This document shows positions 30,811-39,404 of a DNA stretch of 64,000 bases, piece by piece. The position numbers were made by a program, and so were the translations under genes. Positions within the stretch are counted from its first letter, which is position 1. Every line of letters begins with the position of its first letter. Origin of the DNA: Chitinophagaceae bacterium (GTDB lineage Bacteria > Bacteroidota > Bacteroidia > Chitinophagales > Chitinophagaceae). The notes beneath the pieces are model-generated. The model did not search any database. It was not told the DNA's origin and saw only the letters and a program-made list of their open reading frames with translations. The stretch is from assembly GCA_018335935.1 (NCBI GenBank), contig JAGXRG010000026.1, forward strand, positions 204,147 to 268,146, read 5' to 3'.

Positions 30811-33800
30811 TTATAAGCCCACATTCACTTCAATATCTTCTTGTTTTAATAAAAAATCGGCTAATTCATCATTCATTTTAAATCCAATACTGTTATTATA
30901 TAAGCTAACTTTTAATTGCTGAATCGGCTCAATACAATTGATTTTTATATTGGTTTCGCCAGGGTTGGTTTTAATATTTTTTGTGAGGAACTTAATAAAA
31001 TCTTCATTCACCAATTTGGGATGGAGTGTAATATCTACACTTTTAGTTAAAAAGGTTTTAGCAGTCTCTAATAAACAAATATGGGTAACTTTAAATTCAT
31101 AATTATCGGCATTCCATCTTTGTTTCATGTACCCTTGTACAAATACACAATTGCCTTTTTCTAAATAGTTCTGAAACTTTATATAATCATCACTCCATAA
31201 AGCAAATTCTGTATTACCACTAAAGTCTTCTAATTTTAAAATTCCAAATGGTCTGTTGTTTTTTGTAGTTCTATGTTGTGCATCAATCACCAAACCAGCA
31301 AGTTTAATGGTTTTATTAAGATTAGCTTGTGCTAAGGTTGTCGAATCTTTAATTTCAGTAAAATCTGCCAATGGCATAATTTGATAATACTTCAACTCGA
31401 ACTTATAATTATCTAAAGGATGACCACTTAAAAACATTCCTGTTACTTCTTTTTCATGGGCCAACTTCTCAGTTAAAGTAAAAGGCTCACAATTTGGAAT
31501 TTTTGGAGGAGGTACAAGCATAACCTCTTGTAAATCTCCAAACAAAGTATTTGTGGTGCCTTTGCTTAAATCGTTTTGCACCTGACCATAACCAATAATT
31601 TTTTCAATACCAGTTGTTCTATCACCATCTGGAATATTAAAATATTGTGCTCTGTGCAATTGTGTAAAACAATCAAAAGCTCCACTAAAAGCCAAACTTT
31701 CGAGTGATTTTTTATTGACTGCTTTTTGATTAACACGTTTTATAAAATCGAAAATATTTTTAAACTCGCCTCCTTTATTTCTTTCCTCCACCAAATTTTC
31801 AATTGCATTCTCTCCTACTCCTTTTAAACCTCCTAAACCAAATCTTATTTCACCTTTTTTATTAGGTGCAAAACCTTTGATACTTTCATTAATGTCTGGA
31901 CCTAAAACAACAATACCCATGCGTTTACACTCTTCCATGAAGAAAGTAATTTTCTCAATGCTGCCAGCATGATTCAACACAGCACTCATGTACTCACTCG
32001 GATAATGTGCTTTTAAATAAGCCGTTTGATAAGCCACATAAGCATAACAAGTAGAGTGTGATTTATTGAAAGCATATTGAGCAAAAGCTTCCCAGTCGGT
32101 CCATATTTTCTCTAATTTTTCTGCATTATGCCCTTTAGTTGAAGCACCATCAATAAACTTACTTTTCATTTTATCGAGGGTGTATCTATCTTTTTTACCC
32201 ATGGCTTTACGAAGTACATCGGCATCTCCCTTTGTAAAACCAGCCAAACTTTGAGACAATAACATTACCTGCTCTTGATATACAGTAATACCATAAGTTT
32301 CTTCAAGGTATTCCTTCATATCCTCCACATCATATTCAACTTTTTCTTTACCATGTTTTCGAGCAATATAACTAGGTATATAACTCATAGGACCTGGACG
32401 ATACAAAGCATTCATGGCAATTAAGTCATCGAATCTATCGGGTTTTAACTCGCGTAAATATTTTTGCATACCCGGACTTTCAAACTGAAAAGTGCCATTG
32501 GTTTCTCCTTTTTGATACAATAAAAATGTTTTTTCATCATCTAAAGGAATTTTATCTAAATCTATTTCTACATGATGATTTTGCTTGATGAGTTCTAAAG
32601 CTGTTTTTAAAATACTGAGTGTTTTTAAACCCAAAAAGTCCATTTTAATTACACCGGCATCTTCAATAATATTTCCTTCAATTTGTGTAATCCACAAATC
32701 AGTTTCCTTACTAGTTGCAACAGGTATTAAATCGGTTAAGTCAGTTGGTGCAATAATAATTCCTGCAGCATGCAAACCTGTGTTTCTCACACTACCTTCC
32801 AATCGCTCTGCTTCATGTAAAATTTTGGTTCTTAAATCACCATCTTCTTTATGATATATTTCTCTTAATCGTCTGGCATTATCAATATCTTCAGGCGAAT
32901 AGCCCATATCCTCTAAACTCTTATCACCATCTTTCTTGGTTAATGGGGCTTGTAAAATTTTACCTAATTCAGTACCTGGTCTATCACTCACTAATTTCGC
33001 CAATGCATTACTTTCTGGCAAGGGTAAATCCATTACTCTAGCTACATCTTTAATACTACTTTTTGCAGCCATAGTACCATAAGTAATAATTTGTGCCACC
33101 TGATGCTGACCATATTTTTTAACGACGTAATCAATCACTTTTTGTCTGCCATCATCGTCAAAATCTGTATCTATATCGGGCATTGAATTTCTGTCTGGAT
33201 TCAAAAACCTTTCAAATAGTAAATTGTACTTTATAGGATCAATGTTTGTTATGCCAATACAATAGGCTACTACAGAACCTGCAGCACTACCACGACCAGG
33301 TCCAACAAAAACACCCATGTCTCTACCGGCTTTAATAAAATCGCTTACGATTAAAAAGTAACCGGCAAATCCCATGGTTTTGATGGTGAATAATTCAAAG
33401 TCAATTCTTTCTTGAACATGACTTTCAACTTCTCCATATCTTTCTTTTGCTCCTTTGTAAGTAAGTTCTTTTAAATATTCCCACTGATTATTAGCATCGG
33501 GTTTTATAATTTTATTTCCTACTACTTCATCAGTTTGATGAATTTGAAATTCTTTTGGAATAGGAAATGCAGGCAATAAAATATCTTTCTTCAGATTCAG
33601 AATTTCTATTTTATCTACAATAGCATTGGTATTATCTATACTCTCAGGTATGTCTTCAAACAATTGTTTCATTTCGTGTGTGGTTTTGAAATAAAACTGA
33701 TCGTTAGGGAATTTAAAACGTTTGTTTTTGATGAGTAAATCATCATGAACAATATCATCAAAACCTGGAGTAGCCTGCTTTTCGCCAGTGTTTATACACA

Positions 33801-34515
33801 ACAAAATATCATGTGCATTATAATCGTCTTTATCGGTATAATGACTATCATTACTGGCAATAATGGGCACATTATATTTAGCAGCAAACTTTAATAAAAC
33901 TTCATTAACAATAATTTGTTCTCGAATATTATGCCTTTGAATTTCTATATAATAATCTTCTCCAAATAAATCGAGCCACCATTTAAATTCTTCTTCAGCC
34001 TTAGCTTCTCCATGTTGTAAAATGGTTTGAGGCACATAAGCACCCAAGCAGCATGTTGTAGCAATTAAACCTTCATGATATTTTTCTATTAGTTCTCTAT
34101 CTATTCTAGGATACTTACTGTATAAACCTTCTATATAACCCAAAGAAGTTAGCTTAACTAAATTTCTGTATCCAATTTCATTTTTAGCTAAAAAAAGTTG
34201 ATGGTATCTATCGTCTTTAACATCTTTAGTAAAAGCTTTTGCGAACCTATCTTTCACTACATAAAACTCACAGCCTACTATAGGTTTAACAATGGGTTGC
34301 TTAATATCGTTGCCGTTTTCATCTTTACCCACTACTTTGGTATGTTTCCAAGCCTGATTAACAAAATCGAAAACTCCAAACATGTTACCATGATCTGTAA
34401 TAGCCATACCAGGCATATTATCTCTAATAGCTTTTTTATACAAACTATTAATACTGGCTGCACCATCTAATAATGAATATTGGGTATGAACATGAAGATG
34501 GGAAAACTGGGACAA
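30811..34515 (-). CDS. dnaE: DNA polymerase III alpha subunit
   Basis: Replicative polymerase (C-family), 1234 residues. PHP domain at the N-terminus (H-L-H-V-H-T with His6, His8, His10). Two catalytic Asp lie in P-D-I-D-T-D-F near residue 448, preceded by G-P-G-R-G-S-A-A-G-S, and the third is further on. Helix-hairpin-helix (G-L-G-G-L-K-G-V-G) and OB-fold (I-K-L-A-G-L-V) parts follow, with a short C-terminal domain. The start is TTG at 34515: the conserved S-Q-F-S-H-L-H-V-H-T begins right there, and an in-frame stop lies just upstream. The upstream sequence is a 7-base periodic array. Confidence 0.97.
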   Translation of the reverse strand: MSQFSHLHVHTQYSLLDGAASINSLYKKAIRDNMPGMAITDHGNMFGVFDFVNQAWKHTKVVGKDENGNDIKQPIVKPIVGCEFYVVKDRFAKAFTKDVKDDRYHQLFLAKNEIGYRNLVKLTSLGYIEGLYSKYPRIDRELIEKYHEGLIATTCCLGAYVPQTILQHGEAKAEEEFKWWLDLFGEDYYIEIQRHNIREQIIVNEVLLKFAAKYNVPIIASNDSHYTDKDDYNAHDILLCINTGEKQATPGFDDIVHDDLLIKNKRFKFPNDQFYFKTTHEMKQLFEDIPESIDNTNAIVDKIEILNLKKDILLPAFPIPKEFQIHQTDEVVGNKIIKPDANNQWEYLKELTYKGAKERYGEVESHVQERIDFELFTIKTMGFAGYFLIVSDFIKAGRDMGVFVGPGRGSAAGSVVAYCIGITNIDPIKYNLLFERFLNPDRNSMPDIDTDFDDDGRQKVIDYVVKKYGQHQVAQIITYGTMAAKSSIKDVARVMDLPLPESNALAKLVSDRPGTELGKILQAPLTKKDGDKSLEDMGYSPEDIDNARRLREIYHKEDGDLRTKILHEAERLEGSVRNTGLHAAGIIIAPTDLTDLIPVATSKETDLWITQIEGNIIEDAGVIKMDFLGLKTLSILKTALELIKQNHHVEIDLDKIPLDDEKTFLLYQKGETNGTFQFESPGMQKYLRELKPDRFDDLIAMNALYRPGPMSYIPSYIARKHGKEKVEYDVEDMKEYLEETYGITVYQEQVMLLSQSLAGFTKGDADVLRKAMGKKDRYTLDKMKSKFIDGASTKGHNAEKLEKIWTDWEAFAQYAFNKSHSTCYAYVAYQTAYLKAHYPSEYMSAVLNHAGSIEKITFFMEECKRMGIVVLGPDINESIKGFAPNKKGEIRFGLGGLKGVGENAIENLVEERNKGGEFKNIFDFIKRVNQKAVNKKSLESLAFSGAFDCFTQLHRAQYFNIPDGDRTTGIEKIIGYGQVQNDLSKGTTNTLFGDLQEVMLVPPPKIPNCEPFTLTEKLAHEKEVTGMFLSGHPLDNYKFELKYYQIMPLADFTEIKDSTTLAQANLNKTIKLAGLVIDAQHRTTKNNRPFGILKLEDFSGNTEFALWSDDYIKFQNYLEKGNCVFVQGYMKQRWNADNYEFKVTHICLLETAKTFLTKSVDITLHPKLVNEDFIKFLTKNIKTNPGETNIKINCIEPIQQLKVSLYNNSIGFKMNDELADFLLKQEDIEVNVGL

Positions 34516-34525
34516 GACTTGTTGA

Positions 34526-34623
34526 GTTTAGAGTTAAGAATTAATAGTTATGAATTGGTACAAAAATATTGGTTTCAGATTTAAGAGTAATGATGAATTA
34601 TAAATTATAAATTTTGAATTTTG
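34526..34623. repeat. Heptad array upstream of dnaE (14 x 7 bases)
   Basis: Units: GTTTAGA, GTTAAGA, ATTAATA, GTTATGA, ATTGGTA, CAAAAAT, ATTGGTT, TCAGATT, TAAGAGT, AATGATG, AATTATA, AATTATA, AATTTTG, AATTTTG. The outer units keep the register clearly; the middle four are the weakest. It starts 10 bases from the dnaE start codon. Confidence 0.75.
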
Positions 34624-34683
34624 AAAATATGTTTTTGTGGAAAAGATTATAAAGTGATGGTTAAGAGGAGTTGGGATTTTTGG

Positions 34684-34691
34684 TAAATTTG
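34684..34691 (+). promoter_or_regulatory. -7 box upstream of the 34745 gene
   Basis: TAAATTTG, a full TAnnTTTG match 53 bases before the ATG. A TTG at the usual distance is not evident. Confidence 0.55.
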
Positions 34692-34744
34692 AAGGTAGCC
34701 TATATAATTTTCAAAAAATATTGTTAACAAAAGAAAACTAAAAT

Positions 34745-35356
34745 ATGAATCCTAATTTTTTACAAACTATATGTCAATATGTAGTAGCAATAGGGATTAT
34801 TTTAACTGCAATTGGTGGACTTGGGTCGTACTATTATGGGAAGAAAGCTGATGAGTTGAAAAATGCAACTTTAACTCCTATAACTCAAAATAAAATTAAT
34901 GTTGTTTCACCTCTCAATAGCCCTACAATTGGTAAAGTTGAAAATCAAACTATTAATTATAATAATTTAAATTCAAAGCAATTGAAAAGTGAATTAAAAA
35001 AAGAAAACTCAGAAAATGAAAAAGACAACCATAAAGTCAATGTAACTAGCTATAATCAGCAAGGAGGAATAACAGCTAACCAAGTAAATATTGGAAGCCA
35101 ACCAAGAATTTTAAATCTTGAAGTTCAAAATCAACTTCTACAAATTTTGGAAAGTAAGAAAGGGCAAAAAATAACAATAGTTAGCATAATGGGAGATGGA
35201 GAAGCTTTTAGTTTTGCAACTCAAATTAAAAATTATCTTATTGAGCAAGGACACATTATTAGTGGAGTAGATCAAAGTGTTTACACAGAACCTGTAATGG
35301 GTCAAATTTTTAATCCAGAAAGACTTGAAATAATAATAGGTACAAAAAATAATTAA
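34745..35356 (+). CDS. Hypothetical membrane-anchored protein with conserved C-terminal domain
   Basis: Not recognised. The 203-residue product has an N-terminal hydrophobic helix (about 8-32, ending G-S-Y-Y-Y-G-K-K), then a polar Asn/Lys/Glu/Gln-rich linker (about 40-125) and a compact C-terminal domain of about 75 residues (L-Q-I-L-E-S-K-K-G-Q-K-I-T-I through I-I-I-G-T-K). The C-terminal part reads like an alpha/beta domain with alternating strands and helices. The layout suggests a membrane anchor presenting a cytosolic domain. Flanked by a heptad array and promoter upstream and a hairpin plus repeat element downstream, so it is a monocistronic unit. Confidence 0.75.
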   Translation: MNPNFLQTICQYVVAIGIILTAIGGLGSYYYGKKADELKNATLTPITQNKINVVSPLNSPTIGKVENQTINYNNLNSKQLKSELKKENSENEKDNHKVNVTSYNQQGGITANQVNIGSQPRILNLEVQNQLLQILESKKGQKITIVSIMGDGEAFSFATQIKNYLIEQGHIISGVDQSVYTEPVMGQIFNPERLEIIIGTKNN

Positions 35357-35381
35357 TTTTCTTTACTTTTTCCCCCGCTCA

Positions 35382-35407
35382 ATGAGGCTTGTAGCCTCAT
35401 AGTTTTA
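35382..35407 (+). terminator. Hairpin after the 34745 gene
   Basis: ATGAGGCT (35382-35389) pairs perfectly with AGCCTCAT (35393-35400) across a 3-base loop, followed by AGTTTTAA. The T tract is short, so it may be part of the adjoining repeat element rather than a terminator. Confidence 0.6.
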
Positions 35408-35425
35408 ACTTCAAAATATTTCAAG

Positions 35426-35505
35426 TCACTGCGAGTCACGAAGCAGTCTATACATAAAAAAATGAGATTGCTTCGTTGGGCAGGAACCCAAACTCGCAAA
35501 GACGT
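35426..35505. repeat. Palindromic REP-like intergenic element
   Basis: About 80 bases, more GC-rich than the surroundings. The left arm reads CACTGCGAGTCACGAAGCAG and the right arm GAGATTGCTTCG followed by ACTCGCAAAGACG, so TGCGAGT...GAAGCA pairs with TGCTTC...ACTCGCA. It resembles the widespread intergenic palindromes containing GATTGCTTCG and CTCGCAA seen in many bacterial genomes. It lies in the 368-base gap 35357-35724, which holds no gene; the rest of the gap is unremarkable AT-rich DNA. Confidence 0.75.
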
Positions 35506-35724
35506 TAAAACTTTTTTTACTAGAACTTGGTGTGTCACCAACCTATCAATTTCTGTTCATGAAGACATAAACCAATAGTTCAAAAAATAATCGTTTCAGC
35601 TAAGAACGAAGTAATCCATTCAAATAAACTAAAGATTGTTTTATTCATCAATATTTCCGTTTAAAATAATAAAAGCTATTAATTACAAATACAATTAATT
35701 TTAAAAAAGAAAATCATTTCAACC

Positions 35725-36354
35725 ATGACTAACAAAGCTTTTTTATGTGGCATTATAGGAGTAGTACTATTTATTTTAGGAACCATTTTAGGTGGATTAC
35801 AAATACCCAATTATAGTCATGTTTCTCAGTTAATTAGTGAATCATATGCTATTGATACCCCTTATGGAGTAGCACTTAGGTTCTTTGTTTTTTTACCAAG
35901 TGGTATTTTATTATTTTTATTTACATTGTTATCCATAAAAGTTTTACCAGAGAACAACCTCACTAAAATTAGTATACTTGGTATTGGAATTTTTTATGGT
36001 TTGGGAACTGTTATAGTAAGTATTTTTCCCTGCGATGCAGGTTTCAATAAAGAATTTATTGACCCTAGTATTTCTCAACTCATTCATAACTTTTCTGGGT
36101 TTATTACTTATACTTTTGTTCCAATATTCATTATACTTTTAGGTGTAAGTGCAAGAAAATGGGCAAATGGAAAAACTATTTTTTATGCTGGATTATTTTG
36201 TGGCATTATATCATTTCTTTTTGTAAATATTTTATCAGCAGACTTAAAGTCAGACTTTGTTGGTCTATACCAAAGAGTTGTTGAATCTTCAATTCTAATA
36301 TTTATCATTATCTGTTCATTATACATAAAGAACTATAAAAGTAAAATAAATTAG
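35725..36354 (+). CDS. DUF998-type multi-pass membrane protein
   Basis: A 209-residue integral membrane protein with about six hydrophobic segments. The opening (G-I-I-G-V-V-L-F-I-L-G-T), the N-Y-S-H-V-S-Q-L-I-S-E loop and I-F-P-C-D-A-G-F-N segment match the DUF998 group, whose function is unknown. The N-Y-S-H-V-S-Q-L-I-S loop is the most conserved part of the family. It stands alone between a repeat element and the zinc finger gene. Confidence 0.8.
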   Translation: MTNKAFLCGIIGVVLFILGTILGGLQIPNYSHVSQLISESYAIDTPYGVALRFFVFLPSGILLFLFTLLSIKVLPENNLTKISILGIGIFYGLGTVIVSIFPCDAGFNKEFIDPSISQLIHNFSGFITYTFVPIFIILLGVSARKWANGKTIFYAGLFCGIISFLFVNILSADLKSDFVGLYQRVVESSILIFIIICSLYIKNYKSKIN

Positions 36355-36434
36355 TACTCATTTTTTTTTAAAAGAATCTTGTTTAATTCTGTAATAATCA
36401 TTAAATTACAGACAAGAACTTTAAAACAAGAAAT

Positions 36435-36758
36435 ATGGATACTGAAATGATAAAAGAAAAAATACTTAAAGAAATAGCTAAAACAGAAAAAGTATTAGCA
36501 AAATCTAAAGAAATGGCCAAGCCAAATAGATCTGCTGAAGCAGTTGGTCGTGTAAGTAGAATGAACGACATCAATCATCAAACCATATCATTTGCTTTAG
36601 AAAATCAATCAAAAGCCAAGCTTGCAAGTCTCAAAAAAATTTTAGAAAAAGTTGGAACTCCAGAGTTTGGGCTCTGCTTAAAATGTAAAAAGAAAATTGC
36701 TATGGGAAGAATATTAATTAGGCCAGAGAGCTTGCTTTGTGTTAAATGTGCCAGATAG
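36435..36758 (+). CDS. TraR/DksA-family zinc finger protein
   Basis: A 107-residue protein: an N-terminal helical region of about 70 residues likely to form a coiled-coil, then a C4 zinc finger with Cys81, Cys84, Cys102 and Cys105 (C-L-K-C ... C-V-K-C). That layout is the TraR/DksA family, which enters the RNA polymerase secondary channel and alters promoter kinetics. It is shorter than DksA (about 150) and close to TraR-like forms; the acidic Asp pair at the DksA coiled-coil tip is not clear, so the transcription role is uncertain. Confidence 0.8.
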   Translation: MDTEMIKEKILKEIAKTEKVLAKSKEMAKPNRSAEAVGRVSRMNDINHQTISFALENQSKAKLASLKKILEKVGTPEFGLCLKCKKKIAMGRILIRPESLLCVKCAR

Positions 36759-36795
36759 CATGATGAATAAATTCTTAAAATCTAGAATTAAGCTT

Positions 36796-36808
36796 GGAGG
36801 TTATTTTT
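36796..36808 (+). promoter_or_regulatory. Shine-Dalgarno before the GNAT gene
   Basis: GGAGG, then 8 bases, then ATG. It decides the start and is one of only two strong ones noticed in the window. Confidence 0.7.
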
Positions 36809-37345
36809 ATGAATAGCAATTTTCCAAATCTGAAAACAGATAATTTGTATTTAAGGCAATTTGAAGATTTAGATCTCGAAAATGTTTATCAAGGCCTTTC
36901 TGATCCTATTATCATAAAATATTATGGTGTAAGTTATGCTAGTTTAGAAGCCACAAAAGCTCAGATACAATATTTCAAAGATTTAGAAGCCAATAACTCA
37001 GGATTTTGGTGGGCAATAACCGCTAAAAACAATGGTATATTTTATGGAGCTATAGGATTATATAATATTGATAAAAAAGAACTTAATGCAGAAATTGGTT
37101 TTTGGTTGCTTACAGATTATTGGGGTAAAGGAATTATGCTAGAAGCTTTGTTAACTATTTGTGATTATGCTTTTGATGCATTGAAACTAAATAAAATTGA
37201 GGCTTTTGTTGAAACAGAAAATGAAAACAGTAAAAATTTATTGAGAAAATTAGGATTTCAACATAATGGTACTATGAAAAATTGTGAACTCAAAAATGAT
37301 AAATGGATTAGTTTAGATATTTTTTCAAAATATAATTTGAAATAA
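36809..37345 (+). CDS. GNAT-family N-acetyltransferase
   Basis: A 178-residue acetyltransferase of the RimJ/RimL branch, a paralogue in type of the gene at 2646 (both have L-Y-L-R, W-A-I, I-G-x-I/L-G, G-I-M-L-E and L-L-R/L-K-L-G-F segments in the same order). The frame is open from a TTG at 36794, but the ATG at 36809 is chosen because GGAGG (36796-36800) lies 8 bases before it. Such a Shine-Dalgarno is rare in this window. Substrate unknown. Confidence 0.88.
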   Translation: MNSNFPNLKTDNLYLRQFEDLDLENVYQGLSDPIIIKYYGVSYASLEATKAQIQYFKDLEANNSGFWWAITAKNNGIFYGAIGLYNIDKKELNAEIGFWLLTDYWGKGIMLEALLTICDYAFDALKLNKIEAFVETENENSKNLLRKLGFQHNGTMKNCELKNDKWISLDIFSKYNLK

Positions 37346-37360
37346 GTATCTTATTTTTCT

Positions 37361-37368
37361 TAAATTTG
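37361..37368 (+). promoter_or_regulatory. -7 box giving a probable leaderless lipoprotein mRNA
   Basis: TAAATTTG, a full TAnnTTTG match only 4 bases before the ATG at 37373; a TTG at 37337-37339 is 21 bases upstream. The predicted start point falls on or beside the start codon. Confidence 0.65.
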
Positions 37369-37372
37369 AATT

Positions 37373-37882
37373 ATGAAAAAGCTTAGTTTTTTACTGATAT
37401 TCATAACAACATTAATACAATGTAAGAAAGACAATTCAACCACTGATCCTTCAGTTTGTAATATCGAAAACGCTCGAGCAGTTAATGCTACAAAAGTTAC
37501 TATTACTAATGGTATTTGGGGAACTGTATCTTCTATGGAAGGCAATTGTATGCCACCTACAAATCCTACATATTGCAAACATTGCCCAGTAAAAAGAACC
37601 ATACAAGTTTATCAATATACACTACAAAATCAAGCAACTCCTTATGGAAATTCAGGTGTGTTTTTCGACAGTTTTTCTACCGCTTTAGTAGCACAAACTA
37701 CTGCTGATGATGACGGTTTTTTTCAAATGAATCTACCCGCTGGCCATTATACCATTGCAATCATTGAAAATGGAAAACTATATGCCAATGGTTCTGATGG
37801 GTTTGGAGGTATAACAGCTTTTACACATACATCAGGAACTCAGATGTTGAATCTCACCATGACATATAAAGCTGCTTTTTAA
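37373..37882 (+). CDS. Hypothetical lipoprotein
   Basis: A 169-residue exported protein. The signal ends I-T-T-L-I-Q-C-K-K-D, with the lipobox Cys at 17, so it is probably a lipoprotein. It has several more Cys (C-N-I-E, G-N-C-M-P-P, Y-C-K-H-C-P), which could form disulfides or a metal site, and the C-terminal half is a beta-sandwich-like segment (D-D-D-G-F-F-Q-M-N-L-P-A-G-H-Y-T-I-A-I) of the type found in carboxypeptidase-regulatory-like domains. No specific function recognised. Confidence 0.8.
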   Translation: MKKLSFLLIFITTLIQCKKDNSTTDPSVCNIENARAVNATKVTITNGIWGTVSSMEGNCMPPTNPTYCKHCPVKRTIQVYQYTLQNQATPYGNSGVFFDSFSTALVAQTTADDDGFFQMNLPAGHYTIAIIENGKLYANGSDGFGGITAFTHTSGTQMLNLTMTYKAAF

Positions 37883-37991
37883 ATTGTTTCTTACAAGTTT
37901 TTATAAACTTGAGTAGAATTTATTAATTAAAGAAACTAAATAAAAGAGAATACTTTAACTTAGTTTCTTTAATCAACCAAAACATTTCATC

Positions 37992-38369
37992 ATGAAAAAT
38001 AAAATCTTATTGGTAGTTTATGTGCTATTTGCTCTAATGTTTATTAATTCTGGTTTAAACAAATTTTTTCAATACATGCCAATGCCAACAGATATGCCAG
38101 AAAATGCTCAAAAATTATTTGGAGCTTTCATGGAAATAAAATGGTTAATGCCATTAATAGCAATTGTTGAAATTGTAGGCGGACTATTATTTATTAGTAA
38201 TAAATTTAGGCCATTAGCAGCTATTATGATTTTTCCTATAATGGTAGGAATTTTATTAACGCATATCATTAATATACCCTCTGGTTTAATAATGGCTATT
38301 ATTTTATTTGCAATTAATGCTTGGGCAATTTACGATAACAGAGCAAAATATATGCATATGATTCAGTAA
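37992..38369 (+). CDS. DoxX-like small membrane protein
   Basis: A 125-residue inner-membrane protein with four hydrophobic segments and a short N-terminal start (L-V-V-Y-V-L-F-A-L-M-F-I-N-S-G-L-N-K-F). The pattern G-L-N-K-F, followed by E-I-V-G-G-L-L-F-I-S-N-K-F-R-P, is that of the DoxX family. Roles in this broad family range from thiosulfate oxidation partners to unknown; none can be assigned. The next gene overlaps it by one base (TAATG), a sign of translational coupling. Confidence 0.82.
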   Translation: MKNKILLVVYVLFALMFINSGLNKFFQYMPMPTDMPENAQKLFGAFMEIKWLMPLIAIVEIVGGLLFISNKFRPLAAIMIFPIMVGILLTHIINIPSGLIMAIILFAINAWAIYDNRAKYMHMIQ

Positions 38370-38704
38370 TGAAAATTCATAAAAATATAGATTTAAAAAA
38401 GCTTAATATAATATCTTTTGCAACTTTTCAATCTGTTCTTTTTGCTTTAATTGGGTTAGTACTAGGAATAATTTATAGTATTGGTGGTTTTTTAGTTGAT
38501 TGTTTAGTTAGCCTGAACTTACTTGAAGCAGAAAACATGAATACTCCTGGTCTAAGTTATGGTACCATTTTGGCTTTAGGAGCAATTATTGGAATGCCTA
38601 TAATTGCTGCAATAATTGGATTTGCACTAGGTATATTAGAAGCTCTGTTATATAACATTTTTGTTAAGTGCTTTCATTTATCTCCTCAAGATTTATTTAA
38701 ATAA
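38369..38704 (+). CDS. Small membrane protein of unknown function
   Basis: A 111-residue protein with a basic N-terminal stretch and two long hydrophobic segments (about 18-45 and 65-98), separated by a short acidic loop (L-L-E-A-E-N-M-N-T). No family recognised. The second segment is Gly/Ile/Ala-rich. Its start codon overlaps the stop of the DoxX-like gene in TAATG, so the two are almost certainly translated together and may form one membrane complex. Confidence 0.75.
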   Translation: MKIHKNIDLKKLNIISFATFQSVLFALIGLVLGIIYSIGGFLVDCLVSLNLLEAENMNTPGLSYGTILALGAIIGMPIIAAIIGFALGILEALLYNIFVKCFHLSPQDLFK

Positions 38705-38852
38705 TTTAAAAATTTAGGATGACAAATGCAATTCTAATTGCTAAAAAATGTATAACCAAAATGAATTTATCGCATCAAATGAATTAAATTTTAAAATATC
38801 AATAAAATTGTAATTGAATTTTGTAATCATCTAAAACAAGCATACCGTATCA

Positions 38853-39308
38853 ATGAATAATAAAAAATTAACTATTAAAGCCAACATTCAAATTCTTAAA
38901 CCAACATCAGAAGTTTTTGAAGCAATTGTTGACCCTAATAAAATGTACAATTACTTTATTTCTGAAAGTACTGGCAGAATGGAGGCTGGTAAAGAATTAG
39001 TATGGCGTTTCCCTGAATTTGATTTAAGCTTTCCTATTAAAGTAGCAAAAGTAGAAGCTCATCAATTCATTTCATTTTATTGGGAGACTGATGGAGTAGA
39101 AGATTTAGTTGAAATAACTTTAACTCCTTTTCAAGAAAACTATACTATTGTTACAGTACAAGAAAAAGAAAGAAATGCAGATGAATCAGGAATAAAGTGG
39201 TTACAAGGCAATACAGAAGGCTGGGCAAATTTTTTAGCTTGCTTAAAAGCTTACTTAGAATATGGAATAAATTTAAGAAAAGGTGCATTTGATTTTATGA
39301 AGAAATAA
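38853..39308 (+). CDS. SRPBCC/START-like (AHSA1-type) domain protein
   Basis: A cytosolic protein of 151 residues. The fold pattern is typical: I-Q-I-L-K-P-T-S-E-V-F-E-A-I-V-D-P-N-K-M near the start, F-I-S-F-Y-W-E-T-D in the middle and G-W-A-N-F-L-A-C-L-K-A-Y-L-E-Y-G at the end. The family binds small hydrophobic ligands or acts as chaperone cofactors (Aha1). Nothing in the neighbourhood fixes the ligand. Confidence 0.85.
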   Translation: MNNKKLTIKANIQILKPTSEVFEAIVDPNKMYNYFISESTGRMEAGKELVWRFPEFDLSFPIKVAKVEAHQFISFYWETDGVEDLVEITLTPFQENYTIVTVQEKERNADESGIKWLQGNTEGWANFLACLKAYLEYGINLRKGAFDFMKK

Positions 39309-39404
39309 GTTGTTTAAAATCTAATTGTTTAAAATAAATTAAGTGGTATTAAAAAAACATATTATTTTCAGAGCTCAAATAATTTATAAAACAACTACTA
39401 CAAA

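Noticed and set aside
35353..35541. A 62-residue minus-strand reading frame
   Set aside because: It lies over the hairpin and the palindromic element and has no family resemblance or start signal.
36435..38704. Genomic island or prophage
   Set aside because: Small accessory genes cluster here, but there is no integrase, tRNA junction or clear change in base composition.
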